From an uncultured Clostridia bacterium (GTDB lineage Bacteria; Bacillota; Clostridia; Oscillospirales; Acutalibacteraceae), in assembly GCA_945787805.1 (NCBI GenBank), contig CALZID010000003.1, positions 93,125-157,124 of the forward strand: 64,000 bases of DNA, in the 5' to 3' direction. Made by a program: the position numbers and the translations under genes. The notes under the pieces were generated by a model. That model was given only the letters and a program-made list of their open reading frames with translations. It did no database searches and had not been told where the DNA came from. Shown piece after piece: positions 17,811-26,602 of this stretch. How positions within the stretch are numbered: the stretch's first letter is position 1; the number at the start of each line of letters is the position of its first letter.

Positions 17811-19211
17811 TTACATCTTCTGCCCTTGAGCCATCTTCTTTTCTTCAATCTTTTGTTGAAGTTTCTTTTCGATGTGTTGATTGATATTGTTGTTTCTCTC
17901 GATATCTTCTTGTATGATTTGAGAAATTCGAGCAAACAATCTTAGCGAGGAAAGAGCAATTGAAGCAGCTGAAACTTTGTTGTCTATATAACCTTTACGC
18001 GATGTCACTTTTGAGGTGGCATCGCTTTTTTCTTTTTGGACATTATTGTTTATCTCTTTTTTGGTATCTTCGACTACTTTTTCTTGTTGTTCATCTTCTT
18101 GTAAAATAAGTTTGAACGCTTCATTTACAACTGCATTACGAATACTTTTGAATTCTTTGTTCTGTGATAAGGGAATCTTCTTTGGCAAGTTATCCTGATA
18201 TGTATGAATAACATTGTTTCTTTGTTCATACCACAGCGAATACAAAACAGAAACTTTTTCATCCTTTGCAATATCGTCAACAATAGCATCAATAATATTT
18301 TTCGCAGATTTAGGAAGGTAGCCATATACCTTTCTGCCGGTATAATCACCAAGCTCATTAGTAAGTTTTTCGATTAACATTTCGACTGTTTTGTTCTCAT
18401 AATGACCTTTACTAATCTGCTCACTAATATCGTTTAATATTTCTCTGCTGCGTTCTTTAATATCGTCACGATACATAGTTTGTTTTGAATAAATCTGTAA
18501 CAAATCTTGCCTGAATATATCTCTCGCAAATGCAGACTTGAGTTTAAGAATTCCTTGTTCTGTCATATACGGCTCTTTACCAACAGAGTAAGCAACCACA
18601 TGGACATGAGGATGATGACCTTCATTGTGAAACGCCGCATACCATCTTAAATCTTCAATAGGAACTTTCATACTCTCTGCCATTGCAGGAACATTGGAAC
18701 GGATTAACTTTTGCCAAGCATAAGAGTTATCATATCCTAATCGTTCTGCATCTTCCCTTTTCAATGAGATAATATCAGTCCAGACTATGCCTTTATGATT
18801 TGCAACTGTTTCTGAAACTTTTGAGAGATTTATAGTCATATTATCATCAGTAAACAAACCATGAGAACCCCGTTTTTCAACTCTTGGTCTTTTAGCAATA
18901 TACTCCACATACTTTCTTTTTTGGTTTATAACTTCAGGATTATCTTCTATAGCACGAGATATGAATTCAGAAGCATTCTTCCTTGTCGGTGAAGATAAGT
19001 AATCCTTGTATTCAAAGTTTGAAACTGTATCAGGTAAATCTTTCACAATTTCATCAATCAACCTTTGTTGTTTAACAGTTGCAGGAAAGAATTCCCACGA
19101 GGCATCTATCTTTTCAACACCATCTCTTGTAGCTATATAGTTGATTAAATTTTTTGAATGTTTAAAGTTACCTGATTTTATGTATCTGCATTTTAATATT
19201 ATCTTAGCCAA
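17811..19211 (-). CDS. MobP-type relaxase (MobP3 family)
   Basis: A 466-residue relaxase with a TTG start after AAGGAAAC. The N-terminal region MAKIILKCRYIKSG and NLINYIATRDGVEK is typical of the MobP/MobL group; the Tyr in that block is the likely nicking residue. The metal-binding histidine triad lies in HNEGHHPHVHVVAYSV near residue 194. The C-terminal ~200 residues are helical and charged, ending in a coiled coil. It nicks the transfer origin and pilots the strand through the VirD4/VirB channel. The accessory gene is 14 bp upstream and the candidate oriT lies just beyond it. Confidence 0.92.
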   Translation of the reverse strand: MAKIILKCRYIKSGNFKHSKNLINYIATRDGVEKIDASWEFFPATVKQQRLIDEIVKDLPDTVSNFEYKDYLSSPTRKNASEFISRAIEDNPEVINQKRKYVEYIAKRPRVEKRGSHGLFTDDNMTINLSKVSETVANHKGIVWTDIISLKREDAERLGYDNSYAWQKLIRSNVPAMAESMKVPIEDLRWYAAFHNEGHHPHVHVVAYSVGKEPYMTEQGILKLKSAFARDIFRQDLLQIYSKQTMYRDDIKERSREILNDISEQISKGHYENKTVEMLIEKLTNELGDYTGRKVYGYLPKSAKNIIDAIVDDIAKDEKVSVLYSLWYEQRNNVIHTYQDNLPKKIPLSQNKEFKSIRNAVVNEAFKLILQEDEQQEKVVEDTKKEINNNVQKEKSDATSKVTSRKGYIDNKVSAASIALSSLRLFARISQIIQEDIERNNNINQHIEKKLQQKIEEKKMAQGQKM

Positions 19212-19225
19212 TAAAAGTTTCCTTT

Positions 19226-19636
19226 CTATTCGTAGTTTTGAAATGATACTGCATCTTCAAGTCTGATTGTACCTTGAATTTTCTTGACTTCATCAACGCA
19301 CATTCCACGAAGGGCGTTTAAAGTATCTTTTTCAATATTATTACTTGCCGCAGTTACATGAAGCATCATTGCAATCTCGACTGCCATTTTGAAAAGTAAT
19401 CTTGCCATTCTGTTTTCAAAACTATCCAGCGTTCCTTTCATAGTAGAGATAACAACATTCGGTAAGTATTCGCGATAATTTGGCGCAGTAAGGAATCCAC
19501 AATAAAAGATTATGGCTTTCTCAATAAACTCTGATTTAGTCTTGCATCCATCCTTTTTATATAACTCATTTATCTTCAATTCTGTTTCAGGATAATACCA
19601 TAACTGAAATTTCTTTTTGCCTTTTGGATTTGCCAT
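19226..19636 (-). CDS. Relaxosome accessory protein, ribbon-helix-helix (MobC-like)
   Basis: A 136-residue protein whose N-terminus reads like a ribbon-helix-helix DNA-binding unit (FQLWYYPETELKINELYK, then CKTKSEFIEKAIIFYCGF). The rest is helical and may mediate oligomer formation. It starts after GGAGTGACAGTAT and precedes the relaxase by 14 bp. By position it should bind the oriT region directly upstream and help the relaxase. Confidence 0.78.
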   Translation of the reverse strand: MANPKGKKKFQLWYYPETELKINELYKKDGCKTKSEFIEKAIIFYCGFLTAPNYREYLPNVVISTMKGTLDSFENRMARLLFKMAVEIAMMLHVTAASNNIEKDTLNALRGMCVDEVKKIQGTIRLEDAVSFQNYE

Positions 19637-19996
19637 ATACTGTCACTCCTTTTACTCTAAATTGTGTAGCAACCATGCTCTAAATGGCTAAACAGCGCAG
19701 TTTCTTGATTTTGCAGTCAAAATGCGATTTTTTAGTGCCATTTGCAACCCATTTTTTGAAAGTCCAAAACTCCTTGATACAGCCCGCGTTGCGGGCTGTT
19801 GTGAACGGGGCACAGGCGCTTTGCAACCGTCCCCCTTTTTCCTGCAACAAAATCGGACAGTGAAAACTGCTGATTTTCTCTCATTTAAGTTAGTTTGAAA
19901 AATTGCCCCACAAAATCGTTTAGATAGATTTATCGGGGACTTACTCGATTTTCTACCGAAAAAGCTTTACAGGGCTTTTTTTGCGGTCACAATTTG
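19637..19996. other. Non-coding region, candidate origin of transfer (oriT)
   Basis: About 360 bp with no gene, located just upstream of the relaxosome genes, where oriT is usual. It contains a perfect GC-rich hairpin ACAGCCCGC-GTT-GCGGGCTGT at 19779-19799, followed by GAACGGGGCACAGGCG and TTGCAACCGTCCCCC at 19803-19835. A hairpin beside a GC-rich candidate nick region fits a MobP oriT. The nick site itself cannot be named from the sequence alone. Confidence 0.55.
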
Positions 19997-20245
19997 CTAT
20001 TCTTTGTTTTCATTATCTGTGACCGCCAAAGCTTCTTTCTTTCGTCTTTTGGGAGCATGAGTGACTCTGCCACTCTTCATCTCAATAAACTCTCTTACGT
20101 TCTGTGGTACATACTTTGCATAGACAACTTCAGTAGCTTTTTCAATTTCGTCTTCAAGTGATACACCTTTTTGTGCGAGATAGATTTTTAATGCATTTAA
20201 TTTTTCTTCATCGTACGAAAAATTAATGGGTACTTTTTTTATCAT
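19997..20245 (-). CDS. DUF6103-like small protein
   Basis: An 82-residue protein resembling the DUF6103 family that accompanies Tn1549-like transfer genes: INFSYDEEKLNALKIYLAQK at residues 7-26, then a conserved YAKYVPQNVREFIEMKSG near 48-65. The N-terminal part looks like a ribbon-helix-helix unit, so DNA binding near oriT is plausible. The function is not known. Confidence 0.75.
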   Translation of the reverse strand: MIKKVPINFSYDEEKLNALKIYLAQKGVSLEDEIEKATEVVYAKYVPQNVREFIEMKSGRVTHAPKRRKKEALAVTDNENKE

Positions 20246-20259
20246 ACATTCATCATCCT

Positions 20260-21036
20260 TTATATTTCTTGTTTAATAGTTGCTACGGGTTCTTCTTCCC
20301 ATTCTAAAAGAAAAGAAGATACATTTTTCATGTTTGCTTTCGATATGTCTGTGTCAATCCACTGTACATCTACTATGCATGAATTCAAAAAATCCATATT
20401 TGTTACATTGGTTTTTAAGAACTTTGCATTAGCAAAATTAGAGTGAGTATAAACGCCATTTTGCATATCACATTTAATGAATTCCGCATCTGTAAAATCA
20501 GCTTCTTCAGCAGTTGCTTTTTCCATATAACAACCCTCAAATGATGTTCCGATACATTCTGCAAAGCACATCTGTGTATCATGAAAACTGCAGTTAATGA
20601 GTTTTGAACCACTGAATATTGCACTGTTCAATTCAAGACCATTGAAGTCATAGTTGTCAAAAAACATATTTCTGAAGTCTGCCTGAACACCACCGTACTC
20701 ATCGTTAAGCCAAAGAAAATGTTTCGCTAATTGAATTTTTACTTCTTGTGGAGTAGGAACAAATAAATTGTCTTTTGTTTCTTCATTGAGATATTCTGGC
20801 TTGATAATAAACTGTATTTCACCACAGTAAAAACAAGGAACTTCAACTTCTTCTCTTTCCGATAGCATATCCATTAACAATGTTTGATCTATTGATTTCA
20901 TACCGAACTCCTGACTCATTGAATCAATATCAAGAAGATAGCGACCATTATGTTGTCCTTTTATTGCTCTCTGAACACATTCGTCAGCTATCTCTTTCAT
21001 TTTGTCAGTATAGACTTTTAAGTTTTTATAATCCAT
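20260..21036 (-). CDS. Pentapeptide-repeat protein
   Basis: A 258-residue protein. The N-terminal ~115 residues are helical and include a CYFCGE motif. From about residue 120 on there are pentapeptide repeats with the A(D/N)LXX pattern (ADFRNMFFDN, LNSAIFSGSKLINCSF, ADFTDAEFIKCDM, SNFANAKFLKTNV). These form a right-handed quadrilateral beta-helix, a fold that in Qnr/MfpA proteins mimics DNA. It starts after GAGGTGTAGAAA and is 10 bp downstream of the preceding gene. Its role in the element is unknown. Confidence 0.8.
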   Translation of the reverse strand: MDYKNLKVYTDKMKEIADECVQRAIKGQHNGRYLLDIDSMSQEFGMKSIDQTLLMDMLSEREEVEVPCFYCGEIQFIIKPEYLNEETKDNLFVPTPQEVKIQLAKHFLWLNDEYGGVQADFRNMFFDNYDFNGLELNSAIFSGSKLINCSFHDTQMCFAECIGTSFEGCYMEKATAEEADFTDAEFIKCDMQNGVYTHSNFANAKFLKTNVTNMDFLNSCIVDVQWIDTDISKANMKNVSSFLLEWEEEPVATIKQEI

Positions 21037-21046
21037 TTTCTACACC

Positions 21047-21409
21047 TCATATTGATATATCAGAGCCCATATCCTCTGATAAATTTTTAAGATTGATATC
21101 GTTATTGATATCAAAAATCTTTCGTGCTTCAGGAAGAAATGAAACATACCTTGCATAAGCACTACCTTGTGCATCAACGAGAATTCCGTCATTACTATTT
21201 TCAGATAACACCAACATACAACAACGAACATCATCTTCGTATCCCATGCAATCACGGTTTTCTAAAATAAAATCATAATTGTTAAGTAAGTGTTTTGAGA
21301 AATAATCAAAGTCGCTTTGTGTTAACTCTATAGTTTTTGTCACTTTACATTTTTCTGTTTCAATGTCTGCTTCTTTTCGTCTGAATGTAGCGTTAAAAAT
21401 TAAACTCAT
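21047..21409 (-). CDS. DUF6329-like protein
   Basis: A 120-residue protein resembling the DUF6329 family of conjugative elements (SLIFNATFRRKEADIE; KTIELTQSDFDYFSKHLL; GILVDAQGSAYARYVSFLPE). The start at 21409 is preferred over the longer reading because GGAGGAAAATAT precedes it, and it then overlaps the NlpC/P60 stop by 4 bp. No catalytic motif is visible. Confidence 0.75.
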   Translation of the reverse strand: MSLIFNATFRRKEADIETEKCKVTKTIELTQSDFDYFSKHLLNNYDFILENRDCMGYEDDVRCCMLVLSENSNDGILVDAQGSAYARYVSFLPEARKIFDINNDINLKNLSEDMGSDISI

Positions 21410-22443
21410 ATATTTTCCTCCTGTTCTAAATATTCGATATATGGTATCCTCAACCAATGTGTCCAAGCGGTTGAGGATACCTTTGTTCGTATAACTCCCA
21501 CTTGAGTGTTAGCTGCCTGAACGACTTCACCGTTACCTATGTAAATACCGATATGACCTTTATGCCAAACAGCAAGTCCGGGTATTTCGGGGAGCGTATC
21601 AATCGTTCCTTTTTCATTTGCATTCTCAAACATCTTGTCTGCACCAATGTCAGGCATACCATTTGAGCTGATAATTGTTTTCTTATTCTCTGTGTCATAC
21701 CAACTGTATCCTTTGATGAGACCTACACAGTCTGCAGTTCTCTTACCAAGCCAGTTATCCGTTATGAAGTCAACATTATTTCCGACCATATCGGGATACT
21801 GTTGAGTTTTCAGTTCAAGCATACTTTTATCAAGAACTGTTCCGTATGTACCGTAAACATATCCCCAATTATTATCTGCCGCACTACAAGCCCATGTGAC
21901 AAGGTCAAGATTGTTCTTGGTTGTTGCATCCACATATCCTGATGTGTCAATGTAAGCAGAACGGATACCGTTCATTACATTTAAGAAATCATCAACAGAC
22001 AAGTCTGTTCCAAAGGTTGAATTGACTTTTGAGATTAACTGTTCATCGGTTTGGTTAGCTGAAAAACAAGCAGTTAGTTTTGAAACAAAGTCATTCTGCT
22101 TTGCATAATCAGAAAGCCCAAGCACATAAAGTATTTGGGCTTCTTTTATCTGATTTTCTGAATGACCGGCTTCGGTCATTGCCAAATCAATATTGTACAT
22201 TGTATCTTCAACAAACTGTAACTTTGCTTGTTCTTCTGCAGTTAAACTTGATATAACGGATTCTTCTGTTCCGCTTGTATCTAATTCAATGTTGCCACTG
22301 AAAAAATACACGACTGCCACTATGGGCATCAGCAAGCCCACCACAACAGAAAGGACAATACAGAGAACCTTTTTCAAGGTTTCGGGTTCTGTGACAATGG
22401 CGAGTGCAATTTTCTTTAATGCGGCGGCAATGGTAGCAGACAT
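21406..22443 (-). CDS. NlpC/P60-type peptidoglycan hydrolase of the transfer apparatus
   Basis: A 345-residue protein with one transmembrane helix near residues 24-48, so the rest is outside the membrane. Residues ~70-170 are a helical linker domain. The C-terminal domain is NlpC/P60-like, with the catalytic Cys in ADCVGLIKG near residue 240 and the His in KGHIGIYIGNGE near 295. It corresponds to the VirB1/Orf14-type enzyme that opens the cell wall for the channel. Its ATG shares one base with the VirB4 stop (TAATG). Confidence 0.9.
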   Translation of the reverse strand: MSATIAAALKKIALAIVTEPETLKKVLCIVLSVVVGLLMPIVAVVYFFSGNIELDTSGTEESVISSLTAEEQAKLQFVEDTMYNIDLAMTEAGHSENQIKEAQILYVLGLSDYAKQNDFVSKLTACFSANQTDEQLISKVNSTFGTDLSVDDFLNVMNGIRSAYIDTSGYVDATTKNNLDLVTWACSAADNNWGYVYGTYGTVLDKSMLELKTQQYPDMVGNNVDFITDNWLGKRTADCVGLIKGYSWYDTENKKTIISSNGMPDIGADKMFENANEKGTIDTLPEIPGLAVWHKGHIGIYIGNGEVVQAANTQVGVIRTKVSSTAWTHWLRIPYIEYLEQEENI

Positions 22444-24269
22444 TATCTGCCACCAGCCTTTCCAAACAATGCAGATTTGTAGTCAGGTGCGATTACCTGT
22501 AACAGATATCTCTCATTACCGCAACGATAAAGGCAAGTACCACGTTCAGGGTATTTAATCAACTCAAATTCACTCGGTTCAATCTGCAATGCCTCCATAA
22601 AATCCTTGGGATTAATTTGACCTGCATTGAATAAAAACTGATGTGTAGGAATAGAGAACAACGGTTTTGTAAACTCTCTGATAGACGGAATCAAAAAGTC
22701 CTCAATATTCTGACTTGCAAGAATGATTGAGGATTCTTTTTTTCGTACTCTTTTCATTGAGTTACGGATATATTCAATTGCTGTCATATTAGTTAAGAAT
22801 AGATAAAGTTCATCAATGGATGCGGTTGTGTTACCTACACCGAGCAACTGATTGCTCATATATGACAAGATATTAAAGAGCATTGCATCTTTGAGCCTTT
22901 TGTTTGTATCCATAAGTCCTTTGACACCAAACACCAAGAATGCATCATCAGTAATATTTGTGTGTCCATTGAAATATTTGCTTTCAGCACCTACACACAT
23001 ACTGTGAATACCCAAACAGATTTCTTGCAAAGTATCTTCTGTGTAAAGATGCTTGTAGTGATTGTTGTATGTCATAAATTCTTTTTCACACAAGTCATAC
23101 AAATCTTTCATAACAGGGAAGTCCTTAGGCTTCATTTTACTGTAATCTGTTGTATCGGTAATATTAAACTTTTCATACAACTTGGAGAGCATAATTTCAA
23201 TAGTATCAATCTGTGCATCTGTAAAGTCCTTGTAGCTTCTGAAAAAGTCTTTAAGGAATGCAATGTGTTGTGACAATCTTGATACCTTTCTGAATGCTTC
23301 AGGAGCAGACAAGTCATCTTCATCAAAATCTTCTCCCCATGCTTTAGGTTCAAGTGGATTGATTGTGTATTTGCCTGACATAAAGTCAATATAACAACCA
23401 TCAAGAGATGAGCAAAGTTCTTCGTATTCAGCTTCAGGGTCAAGGCAGATAATCTTCTTACCCGACTCGCGAATATTTGTTAGCAACAGTTTAAGAAGAT
23501 AACTTTTACCCTGACCACTATTACCGAGGATAAGAATATTTGATGTTGTCTTATCTTCTGCTCGTCTGTCAAAGTCAACAAGAATGTTCGTACCATATTT
23601 ATCTCTGCCGATGTAGATACCATTAGGGTCTGTCTTACCTGAAAAATTAAATGGATATAAGTTTGCCACAGAGCTTGCAGGAAGCACTCTTTCAAACTGT
23701 GTACCAAACTGATTAAATCCCACAGGCAGAACAGATAAAAAACCTTCTTTTTGTCGCAAAGTGAGACGCTCAACTGAAATCTTCGAACGAGTAAGTTCCA
23801 TCGCGACTTCACTCTGTAATTCCTTTAACTCATCCATACTTTTTGCTTTTAATTCGATGAATACGGAACAATGAAGTAGCGGTTCTCTGTTCTTACGAAG
23901 GTTTGCAAGCATTTCAATTACATCCTGTAAATTGCCTTCAGCTTCAATGGTTTCATTTACATCGTTGCCACCACTTTTGAGTTTGTTTCTTCTTGTTGCA
24001 TTCTGGATAATCTTACGCTGTTCCATACTTTCAACAAGACGATGGTAGATTCTCAATGTAACGCCATTTCTATCGGCAAGTTGTGAGAGTATTGCCTGTT
24101 CTTCAGTTGCTGGTGGATATTCTCTTACTGCCCATGCGCAACGATATGAGTCACCAACTATATAGTGGTCAGAGAGGAATTTGATTGTGCTTGGAAGAAT
24201 ACAATCAAAGAAATTTTTTGTACGAATTTCTTCAATCTGTTCGGGAGTTAGTTCTTTATGTTTTTTCAT
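22443..24269 (-). CDS. VirB4/TraE-type conjugation ATPase
   Basis: A 608-residue motor ATPase that powers assembly and transport in the type IV channel. Walker A is ILGNSGQGKSYLLKLL near residue 247; Walker B with its surroundings is SIDELYLFLTN near 487; a conserved SSIILASQNIEDFL block follows. It is shorter than full VirB4 proteins (about 800 residues); the gene at 25,738-26,340 may supply the missing N-terminal part. Its own upstream region is now occupied by a HipA-like gene and two terminators, so it probably needs a separate promoter. Confidence 0.93.
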   Translation of the reverse strand: MKKHKELTPEQIEEIRTKNFFDCILPSTIKFLSDHYIVGDSYRCAWAVREYPPATEEQAILSQLADRNGVTLRIYHRLVESMEQRKIIQNATRRNKLKSGGNDVNETIEAEGNLQDVIEMLANLRKNREPLLHCSVFIELKAKSMDELKELQSEVAMELTRSKISVERLTLRQKEGFLSVLPVGFNQFGTQFERVLPASSVANLYPFNFSGKTDPNGIYIGRDKYGTNILVDFDRRAEDKTTSNILILGNSGQGKSYLLKLLLTNIRESGKKIICLDPEAEYEELCSSLDGCYIDFMSGKYTINPLEPKAWGEDFDEDDLSAPEAFRKVSRLSQHIAFLKDFFRSYKDFTDAQIDTIEIMLSKLYEKFNITDTTDYSKMKPKDFPVMKDLYDLCEKEFMTYNNHYKHLYTEDTLQEICLGIHSMCVGAESKYFNGHTNITDDAFLVFGVKGLMDTNKRLKDAMLFNILSYMSNQLLGVGNTTASIDELYLFLTNMTAIEYIRNSMKRVRKKESSIILASQNIEDFLIPSIREFTKPLFSIPTHQFLFNAGQINPKDFMEALQIEPSEFELIKYPERGTCLYRCGNERYLLQVIAPDYKSALFGKAGGR

Positions 24270-24291
24270 TTTTACCTCCTATGAAATAGAA

Positions 24292-24320
24292 AAAGACCGC
24301 TTTGTTTTTAACAAGACGGC
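24292..24320 (-). terminator. Second terminator-like hairpin downstream of the HipA gene
   Basis: On the minus strand GCCGTCTTG and CAAAGCGGTC form an imperfect stem followed by TTTTTC. Loop and T-run resemble the hairpin at 24385-24422, suggesting duplication. Confidence 0.55.
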
Positions 24321-24322
24321 CG

Positions 24323-24384
24323 AATTTAATAGTTATACTTTGAAGTATAATTATTTAGAGTATAATTCTTTAGTTATAAAATAC
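24323..24384. promoter_or_regulatory. Palindrome and repeats between HipA terminators
   Basis: A near-perfect palindrome, TTATACTT-TG-AAGTATAA, at about 24333-24350, with two further AGTATAATT copies close by. It lies where a promoter for the downstream VirB4 gene must be. It may be an operator, but the regulator is unknown. Confidence 0.45.
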
Positions 24385-24422
24385 AAAACAAAAGACCACT
24401 TTGCTTTAACACAAAATGGTCA
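24385..24422 (-). terminator. Terminator of the HipA-like gene
   Basis: On the minus strand GACCATTTTGTG, loop TTAAAG, CAAAGTGGTC, then a T-rich tract. It begins 7 bp after the HipA stop. Confidence 0.75.
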
Positions 24423-24428
24423 ATTAGT

Positions 24429-25655
24429 TTACATATTTAAGGTATAATCCTCGGCAACATCTTGATTCACGTCATCATCAATATTATCAACTATCTGACG
24501 GCTAGATATTGCGATACCTTGAAGATATTCAATTCGACTCTCAACAGATGAAATAATTGCATTTACTCTGTCTGCATCGATATACTCACCAGCATTTTCA
24601 AATACTTTCTTAATATCTCTGTTGATTCCTTTTAACGCTTCAAAATTAATCCAATCAAAAGAGGTAACAAGATTTAATTGTTCTTCATGAGTCTTTTCAA
24701 ATGGTTTGCACTCTATTGTTTTGCCAGAGAGGATTTGATTTGTAAGTTTATCGTATCCAAGGGATGAACCGCTATCATAAACAGGTGCAGGATACAACCA
24801 TTCCAGAGTATTTGCATCACGAACAAGACCAAAGTTATTTTGATGACGGTCTTCATTGGCGATAATGTAATCAACAACAATCATTTGGTCAATTGCATGA
24901 ATAATATTTTTCACACCATACAATTCACAACAATTGATATAATGCTGATATACAGAAACATCACTTCTCTTTTTATTAGCTTGCATCACACGCCACGCAC
25001 TGACTAATTCGGTATTCCCTGTAATAAAATCCTCACATACGCTATATGGTTGACCATTTTCATCGAAAATTACAGAATATGAAACATGAGGAATATTTAA
25101 CCTATCCATTATTATCGATGCAATTACTTCGTTGAAAGGTTGCTGCATAAACGGAGTACTGCCTGATTTTAACAAGCAACGTTTTCCATTAACAATTTTC
25201 CAACGCTTTTTAAGACAACCATCCGAAGTATTATCAGGCGAATGATAATTAACATCATCTTTATTAAGTCGTTTTCCCCAAAGAACGTCACCAATATCTT
25301 CAGAAAACTCATTATCAAAGAAATTAACTGTTTCCCAAGATATGTTTTCGTTTTGAGGTTTAATCCAATACTGGTCTGAAAGGCTTAAACCAAAGCATTT
25401 AGTTAACAAAATTTTGGGATTAGAAATATTCAATACTTCTAATGCTTTTTTTACACCCGAACGGCTTGCGGGGATTGAACGGTCAACCCACCAATCATTG
25501 AGGGCGACACGGTCGGCAATACCATTCTTGTCAACTATTCCCACAGGGAAATGTTGTACATTAAATATTTTTACAATCTTTAATATGTGTCCGGTTTCGT
25601 TATCTAAATCCAAATCTGCAACCAAGACATTTTTATGCATTAATGAATATTCCAT
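24429..25655 (-). CDS. HipA-like serine/threonine kinase domain protein
   Basis: A 408-residue protein whose C-terminal half has the HipA kinase core: the catalytic loop ANEDRHQNNFGLVRD near residue 272 and the metal-binding PVYDSGSSLGYD near 295, with an ATP-site Lys likely in the GKRCLLKSGS segment near 168. HipA kinases phosphorylate tRNA synthetases and slow growth; the target here is unknown. No HipB-type antitoxin gene adjoins it. It lies between two transfer genes and has its own promoter and terminator, so it is inserted cargo. GGAGGT lies 7 bp before the chosen ATG. Confidence 0.85.
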   Translation of the reverse strand: MEYSLMHKNVLVADLDLDNETGHILKIVKIFNVQHFPVGIVDKNGIADRVALNDWWVDRSIPASRSGVKKALEVLNISNPKILLTKCFGLSLSDQYWIKPQNENISWETVNFFDNEFSEDIGDVLWGKRLNKDDVNYHSPDNTSDGCLKKRWKIVNGKRCLLKSGSTPFMQQPFNEVIASIIMDRLNIPHVSYSVIFDENGQPYSVCEDFITGNTELVSAWRVMQANKKRSDVSVYQHYINCCELYGVKNIIHAIDQMIVVDYIIANEDRHQNNFGLVRDANTLEWLYPAPVYDSGSSLGYDKLTNQILSGKTIECKPFEKTHEEQLNLVTSFDWINFEALKGINRDIKKVFENAGEYIDADRVNAIISSVESRIEYLQGIAISSRQIVDNIDDDVNQDVAEDYTLNM

Positions 25656-25692
25656 TCATGCCACCTCCATTCATTTCGTTTCTTTTCAAGTT

Positions 25693-25722
25693 ATTGTACC
25701 ACACTTTCATATAATAAATCAA
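25693..25722 (-). promoter_or_regulatory. Promoter of the HipA-like gene
   Basis: On the minus strand TTGATT (25722-25717), 18 bp, TACAAT (25698-25693), about 38 bp before the HipA start. Confidence 0.65.
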
Positions 25723-25737
25723 TAATTTTAATGTTTT

Positions 25738-26340
25738 TCAAAGCGAATCTATGCTAACGAATTGCTCACCATCAATATCAGGCATCTTTTCACCATTCAT
25801 TGATGCGCCAAAATACAAGGCAAAGAACCTCTTAATATCTTCTTTTTTCATTCGTCTCACCTCGAAGCCTTGCTCGGATATGAGTTTCTCTACCTTGTTG
25901 GCAGAGGAGAAGACCTGTTCAGGTTTTTGTGAACGGTATCGGGTAACAAAAACAAACTGTCGGGCAGTTGCCATTTCAATCTGTATATCATCAAGAAAGT
26001 CCATATCATTTTTAAGGATTTTCTTGACCTTTGAATTTGGTTCTTCCTCATATCTGCTCTGTAAATACATCTTATTGTTATCAAAGCATTCTGATGCATC
26101 TGTACAAGCAAATTCAATATCAGGTAATGCTGATAAAAGCATCATGAAGTGCCTAATTTTGTTTTCGATATTTACACTTGAAAGCACAGAGATATTGGTC
26201 GGTGCAATCGTATAGAAAACAAGTTCACCACGATTGGTTTCTACACCATATTGGGTGAACTTGGTAACGCCGATTAAGTCCTGAACTGAATGTCCTTTTT
26301 TCTTTTTATCTTTCTTTGTCAAAAAATCACTTCCATTCAT
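25738..26340 (-). CDS. Conserved transfer protein, possibly VirB4 N-terminal module
   Basis: A 200-residue soluble protein with a Lys-rich start (KKDKKKK). Its body (GVTKFTQYGVETNRGELVFY; ARQFVFVTRYRSQKPEQVF; LISEQGFEVRRMKKEDIKRF) resembles the N-terminal region of VirB4/TraE proteins. Its ATG overlaps the PrgI-like gene by 14 bp. I infer that it works with the short VirB4 encoded two genes downstream, but the relation rests on resemblance by eye. Confidence 0.65.
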   Translation of the reverse strand: MNGSDFLTKKDKKKKGHSVQDLIGVTKFTQYGVETNRGELVFYTIAPTNISVLSSVNIENKIRHFMMLLSALPDIEFACTDASECFDNNKMYLQSRYEEEPNSKVKKILKNDMDFLDDIQIEMATARQFVFVTRYRSQKPEQVFSSANKVEKLISEQGFEVRRMKKEDIKRFFALYFGASMNGEKMPDIDGEQFVSIDSL

Positions 26341-26587
26341 AATATTGTTGGGTTGAAATGAAGTATCTCACTGCATATTTTATAAAATCCAATATTGTGG
26401 TTTCATCCATACGGATAGTTAAAAAGCCATAGCACAAGGTTACGGCAATTGGAATTAACCATTTAAACTGCACTAGAACAACAATGGATAAAAGCAGAGA
26501 CACTCCTAATATTGTAAAATCTTTAAGACTCCACAACCATAAGTTTGCGGTAGCTTTGAGATTTTGTGGATATAAGTATTGTGTCAT
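26327..26587 (-). CDS. PrgI/VirB3-like inner membrane protein
   Basis: An 86-residue protein with two hydrophobic segments at about 24-42 and 44-58, then a short amphipathic tail ending YFISTQQYYEW. It matches the PrgI/VirB3-type protein that precedes VirB4 in Gram-positive transfer operons. It follows the VirB6-like gene after 15 bp. Confidence 0.82.
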   Translation of the reverse strand: MTQYLYPQNLKATANLWLWSLKDFTILGVSLLLSIVVLVQFKWLIPIAVTLCYGFLTIRMDETTILDFIKYAVRYFISTQQYYEWK

Positions 26588-26602
26588 TATTTTTCTCCTT
26601 TT

